From Pseudomonas sp. HMWF032 (GTDB lineage Bacteria > Pseudomonadota > Gammaproteobacteria > Pseudomonadales > Pseudomonadaceae), in contig NZ_QAIG01000004.1 of the NCBI RefSeq assembly GCF_003060885.1, positions 96,095 to 160,094 on the forward strand: DNA of 64,000 nt, written 5' to 3'. Position numbers and translations under genes: made by a program. Under the pieces are notes generated by a model, which saw nothing but the letters and a program-made list of their open reading frames with translations, was not told where the DNA came from and ran no database searches. Positions 39,104 to 46,916 of the stretch are shown here, one piece after another (the stretch's first letter is position 1; each line of letters begins with the position of its first letter).

Positions 39104-39261
39104 TGCACGCTCGCTCCGCAGGTTGTCAGCATCAGTTGGACATATATCGGTGATGAATGTTTATACACGGCGAGAATAGATTAGGTAAATCCTTAGCCCT
39201 GATCTAGCATCATTTTCACTTCATCACATTTCCTCACAATCAGTGTCAGAAGGTAGCCCCC

Positions 39262-40491
39262 ATGGATTTCGCCTACTCCCCCAAGGTTCAGGAACTGCGT
39301 GAACGCGTCACCGCGTTTATGGAGACCCATGTCTATCCAGCCGAAGCCATCTTTGAGCAGCAGGTCAATGAGGGCGATCGTTGGCAGCCAACGGCCATCA
39401 TGGAAGAACTGAAAGCCAAGGCTAAAGCCGAAGGTTTGTGGAACCTGTTTCTGCCTGACTCTGAACTGGGCGCCGGCCTGACCAACACCGAATACGCGCC
39501 GCTGGCTGAAATCATGGGCAGCTCACTGATTGGTGCCGAGCCGTTCAACTGCGCCGCACCTGACACCGGCAACATGGAAGTGCTGGTGCGTTATGCCAAC
39601 GAAGCACAGAAAGAGCAGTGGCTGAAGCCGCTGCTAGACGGCACCATCCGCTCCGCATTTGCCATGACTGAGCCGGCGGTGGCGTCCTCCGATGCCACCA
39701 ACATGCAGGCCCGTGCCGTGCGTGAAGGGGATGAGTGGGTGATCAACGGCCGTAAATGGTGGACTTCAGGTGCCTGTGATCCGCGCTGCAAGATCATGAT
39801 TTTCATGGGCCTGACTAACCCGGATGGCCCACGCCATCAGCAACACTCGATGATTCTGGTGCCCATGGATGCGCCTGGTGTGAAAGTGCTGCGTCCGCTG
39901 CCGGTCTTCGGTTACGACGACGCCCCGCATGGCCACGCCGAAGTGCTGTTCGAGAACGTGCGCGTGCCCTATGAAAACGTTTTGCTGGGTGAGGGCCGTG
40001 GTTTTGAAATTGCTCAGGGTCGCCTTGGCCCGGGCCGTATCCACCACTGCATGCGCTCCATCGGCATGGCTGAACGCGCGCTGAAATTGATGTGTGAGCG
40101 CTCGATCAGCCGCACCGCCTTTGGCAAGCCGCTGGCCCGTCTGGGTGGCAACATCGATCACATCGCCGACTCGCGCATGGAGATCAATATGGCGCGTCTG
40201 CTGACGCTGAACGCCGCTTATATGATGGACACCGTGGGCAACAAGATCGCCGCCAGCGAAATCGCTCAGATCAAAGTCGTGGCGCCGAATGTGGCGCTGA
40301 AGGTGATTGACCGCGCGATTCAGATTCACGGCGGTGCAGGGGTCTCCAACGATTTCCCGCTGGCCTACTGGTATGCCATGCAGCGTACCCTGCGTCTGGC
40401 TGATGGTCCGGACGAAGTGCATCGCGCAGCTATTGGCAAGTTTGAGATCGGCAAGTACGTGTCCAAGGACATGATGAAAGCCAGCCGTTAA
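39262..40491 (+). CDS. Acyl-CoA dehydrogenase (ACAD10/11-like)
   Basis: 409-aa FAD enzyme. The [19 protein letters not shown] flavin-binding segment, [19 protein letters not shown] and the C-terminal [18 protein letters not shown] motif are those of the ACAD10/11 and FadE subgroup rather than isovaleryl- or short-chain enzymes. It would desaturate a long or branched acyl-CoA. AAGG precedes the start. Monocistronic, with a strong terminator after it, and divergent from the LysR gene that probably controls it. Confidence 0.92.
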   Translation: MDFAYSPKVQELRERVTAFMETHVYPAEAIFEQQVNEGDRWQPTAIMEELKAKAKAEGLWNLFLPDSELGAGLTNTEYAPLAEIMGSSLIGAEPFNCAAPDTGNMEVLVRYANEAQKEQWLKPLLDGTIRSAFAMTEPAVASSDATNMQARAVREGDEWVINGRKWWTSGACDPRCKIMIFMGLTNPDGPRHQQHSMILVPMDAPGVKVLRPLPVFGYDDAPHGHAEVLFENVRVPYENVLLGEGRGFEIAQGRLGPGRIHHCMRSIGMAERALKLMCERSISRTAFGKPLARLGGNIDHIADSRMEINMARLLTLNAAYMMDTVGNKIAASEIAQIKVVAPNVALKVIDRAIQIHGGAGVSNDFPLAYWYAMQRTLRLADGPDEVHRAAIGKFEIGKYVSKDMMKASR

Positions 40492-40507
40492 CCTCTAGTG
40501 GCTACAG

Positions 40508-40545
40508 AAAGCCCAAGGCCCGCAGATGCGGGTCTTGGGCTTTTT
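40508..40545. terminator. Strong bidirectional terminator
   Basis: About 16-bp arms (40508-40523 with 40528-40543, one G-T pair) around AGAT, with A residues before and TTTTTC after. Serves the acyl-CoA dehydrogenase on plus and the TerC operon end on minus. Confidence 0.92.
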
Positions 40546-40547
40546 CG

Positions 40548-40751
40548 TTAATGGCTCATTTCCGGAGGCGCAACTTCACTACCCAGCGCCTGGGTTTGTT
40601 GCAGCCAGACCAGGCGCATATGCAGCTGGGCGGCAAAGGCGCGGGCGGCGTGTTCTTCGTGAAAGGTCAAGGTGCGGCGTCCCATGCGCACCTGCCAATG
40701 CAGTTTCCCGCGCTGGTGCAGGGCCTCGATGACAACTTCGGGTACGTTCAA
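40548..40751 (-). CDS. Small conserved hypothetical protein downstream of terC
   Basis: 67-aa basic soluble protein with no recognised domain. It starts at TTG 40751, six bases after the terC stop region, with AGGA 9 nt upstream inside the terC 3' end, implying translational coupling. The frame ends just before the bidirectional terminator, which supports it being a genuine second gene of the terC transcript. The aromatic/basic pattern (LHWQVRMGRRTLTFHEEHAARAF) suggests a small beta-alpha domain. Function unknown. Confidence 0.6.
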   Translation of the reverse strand: MNVPEVVIEALHQRGKLHWQVRMGRRTLTFHEEHAARAFAAQLHMRLVWLQQTQALGSEVAPPEMSH

Positions 40752-40756
40752 ACGAC

Positions 40757-41740
40757 TTAATCCTGTAGACGCTGATCGCGGGTTTTCAGTAGCGACAGGA
40801 TCACCCCGCCGGCCAGCAGACCCAGGGTCATGCTGAGTGAGAGCAGGGCGGGAACCTTGACGATATCGTGGAGGAATATCTTGCCACCGATAAACATCAG
40901 AACCAATGCCAGGGCGTACTTCAGGTAAATGAAGCGGTGCATCAGCGCGGCCAGGGCAAAGTACAGCGAACGCAGGCCGAGGATGGCGAAGATGTTCGAG
41001 GTGTAGACGATAAACGGATCCTGGGAGATGGCCAGCACCGCCGGTACGCTGTCCACGGCAAACACCAGGTCGGCCAGCTCGATCAGGATCAGTGCCAGCA
41101 GCAGAGGTGTGGCATGCAGGCGGTGCTTACCCGTTTTTCTATCCGGCTTGCGCAGCAGAAAGCGCCCCTCGTGCATATCCTCGGTTACCCGAATATGCTT
41201 GCGCAGGAACTGCAGCAAACGGTTCTGGCTCAGGTCAGGGTGTTGTTCTTCCTGAGCCGAAAGCATGCGCACCCCGGTGAACAGCAGAAATGCGCCGAAC
41301 AGGTACAGCACCCATTCGACGTTCTGTACCAGCGCCGTGCCCAGGCCAATCATGATCGCTCGCAGCACCACCACGCCGAGAATGCCCCAGAACAGCACGC
41401 GATGCTGATACTGCCGCGGAATAGCGAAGAAACCGAGAATCATCGCCATGACGAACACATTGTCCATCGACAGTGACTGTTCAACCAGAAAACCGGTGTA
41501 GAACTCCAGCGCCTTGGTAGCGCCCAACTGCCACCAGATCCAGCCGCCAAAGGCCACCCCAACGCTGAAGTAGCCGCTGTACAACAGCAGGCTCTCGCGC
41601 ATCTCGATCTCATGCTCGTTGCGGTGCAAGACGCCGAGATCAAGCACCAGCAGGCCGATGATAATCAGGGCAAAGGTCAGCCAGAACCAGCCAGGAGTAC
41701 CGAAAAGCGGAGTGTTGAGCGCGCCGAATAGACTGTCCAT
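40757..41740 (-). CDS. TerC/Alx-family membrane protein
   Basis: 327-aa integral membrane protein with about nine helices. The family signatures are EQSLSMDNVFVMAMILGFF and ELADLVFAVDSVPAVLAIS, each with the conserved acidic residues of TerC. Alx-type relatives export manganese, and others are associated with tellurite resistance. No tellurite genes are near, so metal (Mn2+) homeostasis is the likelier role. The 5' leader (41741-41870) holds hairpins that might be regulatory. Confidence 0.92.
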   Translation of the reverse strand: MDSLFGALNTPLFGTPGWFWLTFALIIIGLLVLDLGVLHRNEHEIEMRESLLLYSGYFSVGVAFGGWIWWQLGATKALEFYTGFLVEQSLSMDNVFVMAMILGFFAIPRQYQHRVLFWGILGVVVLRAIMIGLGTALVQNVEWVLYLFGAFLLFTGVRMLSAQEEQHPDLSQNRLLQFLRKHIRVTEDMHEGRFLLRKPDRKTGKHRLHATPLLLALILIELADLVFAVDSVPAVLAISQDPFIVYTSNIFAILGLRSLYFALAALMHRFIYLKYALALVLMFIGGKIFLHDIVKVPALLSLSMTLGLLAGGVILSLLKTRDQRLQD

Positions 41741-41845
41741 GGAGCCACCTCGAATGCCTGCCTAAGTTGAGGATCAACTCAGTGACTCCGACATCACGGT
41801 GATGACTCACCGCCAGAGGGGCCCGGCGTCACGCTTAAGTAAGGT
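41741..41845 (-). promoter_or_regulatory. Structured leader upstream of terC (possible riboswitch)
   Basis: Read on the minus strand, the leader contains CGGTGA-GTCA-TCACCG and GTTGA-TCC-TCAAC, two perfect short hairpins, plus the GC-rich GTGACGCCGGGCCCC run. Alx/TerC genes in other bacteria are preceded by the yybP-ykoY manganese riboswitch, but I cannot match its consensus here by eye. Low confidence. Confidence 0.35.
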
Positions 41846-41875
41846 TAGCAGGCCCAACAGCAGTTTCCCCTAGAA

Positions 41876-42015
41876 CCTTTTTACAACCTGCTGCGCCTTG
41901 GCCCTGCTGCGTTACAAGCAGGCTCGGAATGCTCATTTACAACTCGTAAACTCCGCTTTCTCGCCTGCTTTAGCCTTGCATGTCTCTAGCTCGCGAGGTC
42001 GTAAACAGCTTCTTA
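41876..42015. repeat. Intergenic repeat, copy A
   Basis: On the minus strand begins TAAGAAGCTGTTTACGACC, has GCGAGAAAGCGGAGTTTACG with an inverted TTTACGAGTTGTAAA, and ends GCAGCAGGTTGTAAAAAGG. It aligns over its length with 63206-63395. The first three bases are the stop codon of the PstS-OmpA gene. Confidence 0.85.
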
Positions 42016-43395
42016 GTACACCCAGACTTCCACCCGACGGTTCTTGATCCGGCCGTCATCTGCGGTGTTGGCAGCTACCGGCAGCTCATCGCCGAGACCG
42101 ATAATGTCGCGGAAGATCACCCCTTGCTTGTTCAGCTCACGGCGCACGGCCATGGCGCGCAGCTTGGACAGCAGCTCGGCGCGTGCCGTATCAGCCTTGG
42201 CATCGCCAAAGCCGACCAGCACCACCTTGTTGCGCAGCTTGTCCTGGGTTTTCAGGTAGCTCATCAGCCGTTTGATGTCGCGTAAGGCCTTGTTATCGAG
42301 GTTGGCGCTGCCCTCCTGGAAGCGAAAATTCACCGACAGCCGTTGCGCGTCCTTGGCCAGTTCCTGGTAGGACGCTGGCATATCCGGGTTCTGCGGGATT
42401 TTCACCGCCTGTACGGTCTGCGCGATAAACCCGTTCTGGTCGACAATCGCCTGGCCGCGTGGGCTGTGCGCGAACCTCACCAGGGCTAGCGCCCAGGGGT
42501 TCTGCAACTCCGGTTGGTTGTAGAGAAACAGGCGACGCGACAGCGGATAGTCTTCGGTGGCGATCAGGGTCAGGCTTGGCAGCATCGGTTGCGATTTGCC
42601 GGCAGCAATCGCCACAGCCTTGGCCTGGCGGATATAAGGCAGGCCGATAAAGCCGATGCCATTAGGGTCCTGGCTGACGGCGTCGGAGAGCTTCTCGCTG
42701 TTCTCGAAACGCTTGGCGCTGGCGGCCAGACTCTTGCCATTGGCACTCAGCACCAGCTCCTTGAAGGTGTCGAAGGTGCCGGATTTGTCATCACGGGCAT
42801 ACAGGGTGATGGCACCGGCGGGGGCGCCGAGTTGCGCCCAATCCTTGATCTCACCGGCAAAGATCTGCGCCAGTTGCTCGGTGCTCAATGCACCGAGTGG
42901 GTTGGTGGGGTGAAGAATGATCGCCAGGCCGTCGAGGGCGATGATCTGTTCGGCGCTCGGGCTTTGCAGGTCACCAAAGGCTTGCAGGCTGGCCACCTCG
43001 CTGTCCTTGATCGGCCGTGATGAGGCGGCCAGATCAGCGCTGCCGTCGCCCAGGGCAACGAAACCGGTGCCAGAACCGTGGGCGGCAACTTCGATGCTCA
43101 CGCTGCGGCCGTCGCTGGTCTTGCCAATGATCTTCTGCTCATTATCGGCATTGCCGGCTTCGATGCGGATCGCACTCAGGCCTTGCTCTTCCAGCAGCCC
43201 TTTGACCAACGCCGGCCCCAGTCGCGCACCAATGGTGTTGGAACCCTGGATACGCAGCACGCTGCTGTTATCGCTGGGGACGGGCAGAGCGGCAAACACT
43301 GACCAAGGCAGGGCGTAGCAGATTGAGCCGAGCAGCAGAAAGCTGATGGTACGAATCCACGTTTCGTGATCTGAGGCTGAGCGGGCACGCGACAT
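42013..43395 (-). CDS. PstS-like phosphate-binding domain fused to OmpA domain
   Basis: 460-aa secreted protein. After a signal peptide ending near VFA-ALP, residues about 45-320 form a PstS-like periplasmic binding domain (RIQGSNTIGARLGPALVKG, the SGTGFVALGDGSADLAASSRPI phosphate-loop region, YARDDKSGTFDTFKELV). The C-terminal part (about 340-460) is an OmpA peptidoglycan-binding domain (FRFQEGSANLDNKALRDI, ending GRIKNRRVEVWVY). No pst transporter genes are adjacent. It could hold a phosphate or phosphate-like sensor at the cell wall. Its stop codon lies in repeat copy A. Confidence 0.9.
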   Translation of the reverse strand: MSRARSASDHETWIRTISFLLLGSICYALPWSVFAALPVPSDNSSVLRIQGSNTIGARLGPALVKGLLEEQGLSAIRIEAGNADNEQKIIGKTSDGRSVSIEVAAHGSGTGFVALGDGSADLAASSRPIKDSEVASLQAFGDLQSPSAEQIIALDGLAIILHPTNPLGALSTEQLAQIFAGEIKDWAQLGAPAGAITLYARDDKSGTFDTFKELVLSANGKSLAASAKRFENSEKLSDAVSQDPNGIGFIGLPYIRQAKAVAIAAGKSQPMLPSLTLIATEDYPLSRRLFLYNQPELQNPWALALVRFAHSPRGQAIVDQNGFIAQTVQAVKIPQNPDMPASYQELAKDAQRLSVNFRFQEGSANLDNKALRDIKRLMSYLKTQDKLRNKVVLVGFGDAKADTARAELLSKLRAMAVRRELNKQGVIFRDIIGLGDELPVAANTADDGRIKNRRVEVWVY

Positions 43396-43442
43396 GCGGC
43401 AAACACCTTGTATGGGTGAGTGAAAGTGCCGCGACGATAAGA

Positions 43443-43472
43443 CAAAAAAGTGACTGCAATATGACAGTCACT
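43443..43472 (-). terminator. Terminator of xthA
   Basis: AGTGACTG (43449-43456) pairs with CAGTCACT (43465-43472) across 8 nt; read on minus it is followed by TTTTTTGTCTT. Good intrinsic terminator between xthA and the PstS-OmpA gene. Confidence 0.9.
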
Positions 43473-43499
43473 GTTGTCTGCGATGGCTCTGCAATGGGC

Positions 43500-44315
43500 T
43501 TACAGGCCTAAATCCAGCCAGATGGGCGCATGGTCAGAGGGTTTCTCCATGCCACGCAGGTCGTAATCGACTCCCGCATCCTTGATTCGCCCTTGCAGTG
43601 CCTGGGAGGCGAGAATCACGTCGATGCGCAGGCCGCGCTTGGGCTCATCCTCAAAACCACGGCTACGGTAATCAAACCAACTGAACCGATCATTCACGGT
43701 GGGGTTGAGGTGGCGGAAGCTGTCAACCAGGCCCCAGTTCTTCAGGGTGGCCAGCCACTCGCGCTCTTCTGGCAGAAAGCTGCATTTACCGGTTTTCAGC
43801 CAGCGCAGACGATTGGGTTCGCCAATGCCGATGTCGCAGTCTTCCGGCGAAATATTGATATCGCCCATCACCACCAGCGGCTGCTCTGGGCTGAACTGGC
43901 TGAGCAGCAGTTGCTGCAAGTCGGCATAAAAACGTTGCTTGGCCGGGAACTTGGTGGGGTGGTCGCGGCTTTCACCTTGCGGGAAGTAACCGTTCATCAC
44001 CGTCACCGGGTTGCCCTGGGCATCGGCGAAGGTGCCGTAGATAAAACGCCGCTGCGCGTCCTCCGCATCCCCAGGGAAACCCTTGTGCAGGCTCAGGGGT
44101 TGCTGGCGCGAGAGCAGGGCGACGCCGTAATGGCCCTTCTGTCCGTGGTAATGCACGTGATAACCAAGCTGACGAATGTCGGCCTCGGGGAACTGCTCGT
44201 CGGCGACTTTGGTTTCCTGCAGGCCGATTACATCCGGCTGATGCTTTTCGATCAGCGCTGCCAGTTGATGCGGGCGGGCACGCAGGCCATTGATATTGAA
44301 GGAGACGATCTTCAT
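43500..44315 (-). CDS. xthA: Exodeoxyribonuclease III
   Basis: 271-aa Mg-dependent endonuclease/exonuclease/phosphatase-fold enzyme that cuts abasic sites and trims 3' ends in base-excision repair. Active-site residues are visible: N7 (SFNING), E34 (GLQETK), the [11 protein letters not shown] segment and the terminal SDHAPIW (H262). Start at 44315 has AGGA upstream and begins at [10 protein letters not shown] as in E. coli; the frame extends 13 codons further without support. Monocistronic. Confidence 0.97.
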   Translation of the reverse strand: MKIVSFNINGLRARPHQLAALIEKHQPDVIGLQETKVADEQFPEADIRQLGYHVHYHGQKGHYGVALLSRQQPLSLHKGFPGDAEDAQRRFIYGTFADAQGNPVTVMNGYFPQGESRDHPTKFPAKQRFYADLQQLLLSQFSPEQPLVVMGDINISPEDCDIGIGEPNRLRWLKTGKCSFLPEEREWLATLKNWGLVDSFRHLNPTVNDRFSWFDYRSRGFEDEPKRGLRIDVILASQALQGRIKDAGVDYDLRGMEKPSDHAPIWLDLGL

Positions 44316-44459
44316 GGGCGGCAGTCCTGAATAAGGCAGCTGGATGGCCGGCAATGCTAGCCCACTGAGCGCGCCATCGGCCAGCCTGTGGCGGTGCTGG
44401 GTGGCCGGTGCTAACGTGGCTGCAGGCCCAATAAATCAAGAACAACAGAGGTCACCCTG

Positions 44460-45101
44460 ATGCCTGACAGTCTCGCCGAAGTTCGTTTGCTCGATAGCGG
44501 TTATGCCCGTGAAGCCCGCTCCTTGTTGTATCAGGCCTACCGCCATGACCCCACATTCGCCTACCTGTTTGAAGCGGAGCGGCCGGGCTATGACCAGCGC
44601 GTACGCGCCACGGTACGTGAGTTGGTGCAACAGCATTTTGCCGAAGACCTGCCCGCCATCGGTTTGCTGATTGATGATCGGTTGATCGGCATGGCCCTGA
44701 TCGCACCGCCACAGCGGCGCAAGGACATTACCGAAAGCTGGGCCTGGCGCATGCGTATGCTGTTGACCACCGGTTTTCGTTGCACCAAGCGCTATCTGGA
44801 ATACCACGATGCAGTGATTGCCTGCCTGCCTCCGGGGCCTTATCACGTGCTGCCGCTACTCGGTATTCACCCGCAATACCAGGGCCAGCGTCTTGGTGAA
44901 CAACTGCTCGAAGCACTGCACAACTGGTGCGCCGAAGATGCCAGTTCCCAGGGGGTGGTGCTGGATACCGGCAATGGACATTACCTGGAGTTCTATAAGC
45001 GTCAGGGGTATGAAGAGATCGGTGTGGTGGCCATCGGCCCGATAATCGAGCACGTGTTCTTCCATCCAAACCCACAGGTCACGGTCAAGGCCAGCGCCTG
45101 A
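44460..45101 (+). CDS. GNAT-family N-acetyltransferase
   Basis: 213-aa acetyltransferase. The acetyl-CoA pocket is recognisable as LLGIHPQYQGQRLGEQLLEAL (Q/R-x-x-G-x-G/A), with the following VVLDTGNGHYLEFYKRQGYEEIG segment typical of GNATs. GAGG precedes the ATG. It is divergent from xthA and precedes tamA. Substrate unknown. Confidence 0.9.
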   Translation: MPDSLAEVRLLDSGYAREARSLLYQAYRHDPTFAYLFEAERPGYDQRVRATVRELVQQHFAEDLPAIGLLIDDRLIGMALIAPPQRRKDITESWAWRMRMLLTTGFRCTKRYLEYHDAVIACLPPGPYHVLPLLGIHPQYQGQRLGEQLLEALHNWCAEDASSQGVVLDTGNGHYLEFYKRQGYEEIGVVAIGPIIEHVFFHPNPQVTVKASA

Positions 45102-45188
45102 AAGCCGCGACGCGGGATACACCGCGTCGCAACTATTTGCCGGCAGTGCGGCTCTAAGTCGGCCCTTGGCTCGTGCTAGCATCGCCTC

Positions 45189-46916
45189 ATGTCTGTGTTC
45201 CCAAACCTTGTCAGTGGGTTCTGCCTGCTTTTGTTGAGTGCTGCGGCCCTGGCCGAAGCCCAGCTGCGCGTGCGGGTTGAGCCGGCCAACAGCGCGCTGA
45301 AAAGCAATATCGAGGGCTATATCGGCAGTTTGGGCGAGCGCGATGCCGAGGCCTTGCAACGCTATCGTCGGGTTGCCGAAAACCAGGCAGAAAAAGCCGC
45401 CCAGGCCCTGGGCTACTACCAGGCGCAGATCACGACTGAAGTTAGCTCAGGCGCAACACCGCGCCTGAGCGTGCGCATTCGGCCGGGTGAACCCGTGCGT
45501 TTGCGTGATGTGGTGGTGCGCGTTGAAGGACCAGCGGCGCAACTGCGCGCTTTTCGTACACCCAATAACCCGCAATTGCGGGGCGGGGCGCAGCTTAACC
45601 ACGGTCATTACGATGCGGCCAAGCGCGAAATTCAGACTCAAGCCTCGCGTTATGGCTTCTTCGCCGGGCGCTTTAGCAGGCAGCGACTGACAATTGACCC
45701 CGAGGCTGGGGTTGCCGATATCGAGCTGATCTATCTCAGCGGGCCGCGCTATCAGCTGGGCGAGGTCAGTTTTGTCGGCGATGCGCCCTTCGATGAACAA
45801 TTGCTGCAACGCATGGTGCCGTTCCCGACGCACCAGCCCTATGACTCGGCGCTGATTGCCGAGCTGTATCAGGCGCTGCGTTCCAGCGGTTATTTCGAGT
45901 CGGTGCAGGTGGACGCCAACCCCAGCACTGCCACTGGTGAGCAGATCCCCGTGCAGGTTCAATTGCAGGTGCGCAAACCGCGCAGCATGGGCCTGGGTTT
46001 GGGCTTCTCGACTGATGTTGGCCCGCGCGGCCGGGCCAACTGGACGCGGCACTGGGCCAATCCGCAGGGGCATAGCTATGGCGCGGAGTTGGAGCTGTCC
46101 GCACCGCGGCAGAATGTTGGCCTGTGGTACGACGTGCCGCTCGATCCACCACTGACCGACAAGTTGCGTATCGCTGGCGGTTATCAGGCCGAAGACCTGG
46201 CCAATACCGACAGCAGCAGCCGTCTGCTGACCGTCGGCCCGGAATGGCATAGCAAACTCGACAGCGGCTGGCAGCGCGTGTTGTCGCTGAAATGGCAGCA
46301 CGAACAGTACGACCTGGGCGATGACGCGGGGACCAGCACGCTGCTGATGCCAGGCCTGAGTTATTCCTACCTGCACAGCGATAACCAGATCGACCCCAAC
46401 CACGGCTATCGCTTGCAGTTCGACCTGTCTGGTGCGGCCAAAGGGCTGCTGTCCGATGCCAATGTGCTGCACGGCAATATCCAGCTCAAAGGTCTGACCA
46501 CCTTATTCAAGCGCCATCGACTGCTGGGGCGGGTGCAGGTGGGTGGCACTGAATCCGATGGGTTTTCAAAGGTGCCGCCGTCGCTGCGCTTCTTCGCGGG
46601 GGGTGACCAGAGCGTGCGCGGCTATGACTACCAGAGCCTGTCGCCGGAAAACCGTGCGGGCGACAAGATCGGCGGACGCTACCTGTTTACCAGCAGCCTG
46701 GAATACCAATACAGCCTGACCGAGCGCTGGCGCCTGGCGAGCTTCTTCGATCAGGGCAATACCTTCGATTCGCTGCAGATTCCCTCGTTGAAAAGCGCGG
46801 TGGGCCTTGGCGTGCGCTGGGTGTCGCCGCTCGGGCCGCTGCGCCTGGATCTGGCACATCCGCTGGATAATCAGGGCGGCGTGCGCCTGCATTTCTCCAT
46901 GGGGCCGGAACTGTGA
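45189..46916 (+). CDS. tamA: Translocation and assembly module subunit TamA
   Basis: 575-aa Omp85-family outer-membrane protein. A signal peptide ends near LAEA-Q. Three N-terminal POTRA domains (about 25-260) precede a 16-strand barrel, and the Omp85 hallmark RFFAGGDQSVRGYDYQSLSP is near residue 465. It pairs with TamB to bridge both membranes and assist insertion of autotransporters and lipid transport. The stop overlaps the tamB start by 4 bp. Confidence 0.96.
   Translation: MSVFPNLVSGFCLLLLSAAALAEAQLRVRVEPANSALKSNIEGYIGSLGERDAEALQRYRRVAENQAEKAAQALGYYQAQITTEVSSGATPRLSVRIRPGEPVRLRDVVVRVEGPAAQLRAFRTPNNPQLRGGAQLNHGHYDAAKREIQTQASRYGFFAGRFSRQRLTIDPEAGVADIELIYLSGPRYQLGEVSFVGDAPFDEQLLQRMVPFPTHQPYDSALIAELYQALRSSGYFESVQVDANPSTATGEQIPVQVQLQVRKPRSMGLGLGFSTDVGPRGRANWTRHWANPQGHSYGAELELSAPRQNVGLWYDVPLDPPLTDKLRIAGGYQAEDLANTDSSSRLLTVGPEWHSKLDSGWQRVLSLKWQHEQYDLGDDAGTSTLLMPGLSYSYLHSDNQIDPNHGYRLQFDLSGAAKGLLSDANVLHGNIQLKGLTTLFKRHRLLGRVQVGGTESDGFSKVPPSLRFFAGGDQSVRGYDYQSLSPENRAGDKIGGRYLFTSSLEYQYSLTERWRLASFFDQGNTFDSLQIPSLKSAVGLGVRWVSPLGPLRLDLAHPLDNQGGVRLHFSMGPEL

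Noticed and set aside
41741..41870. Confident yybP-ykoY riboswitch call
   Set aside because: Hairpins are present but the conserved consensus bases could not be matched by eye, so it is kept only as a low-confidence leader.
45447..46472. 341-codon minus-strand open frame opposite tamA
   Set aside because: Shadow frame; TamA POTRA and barrel motifs are on the plus strand and operon coupling with tamB supports that.
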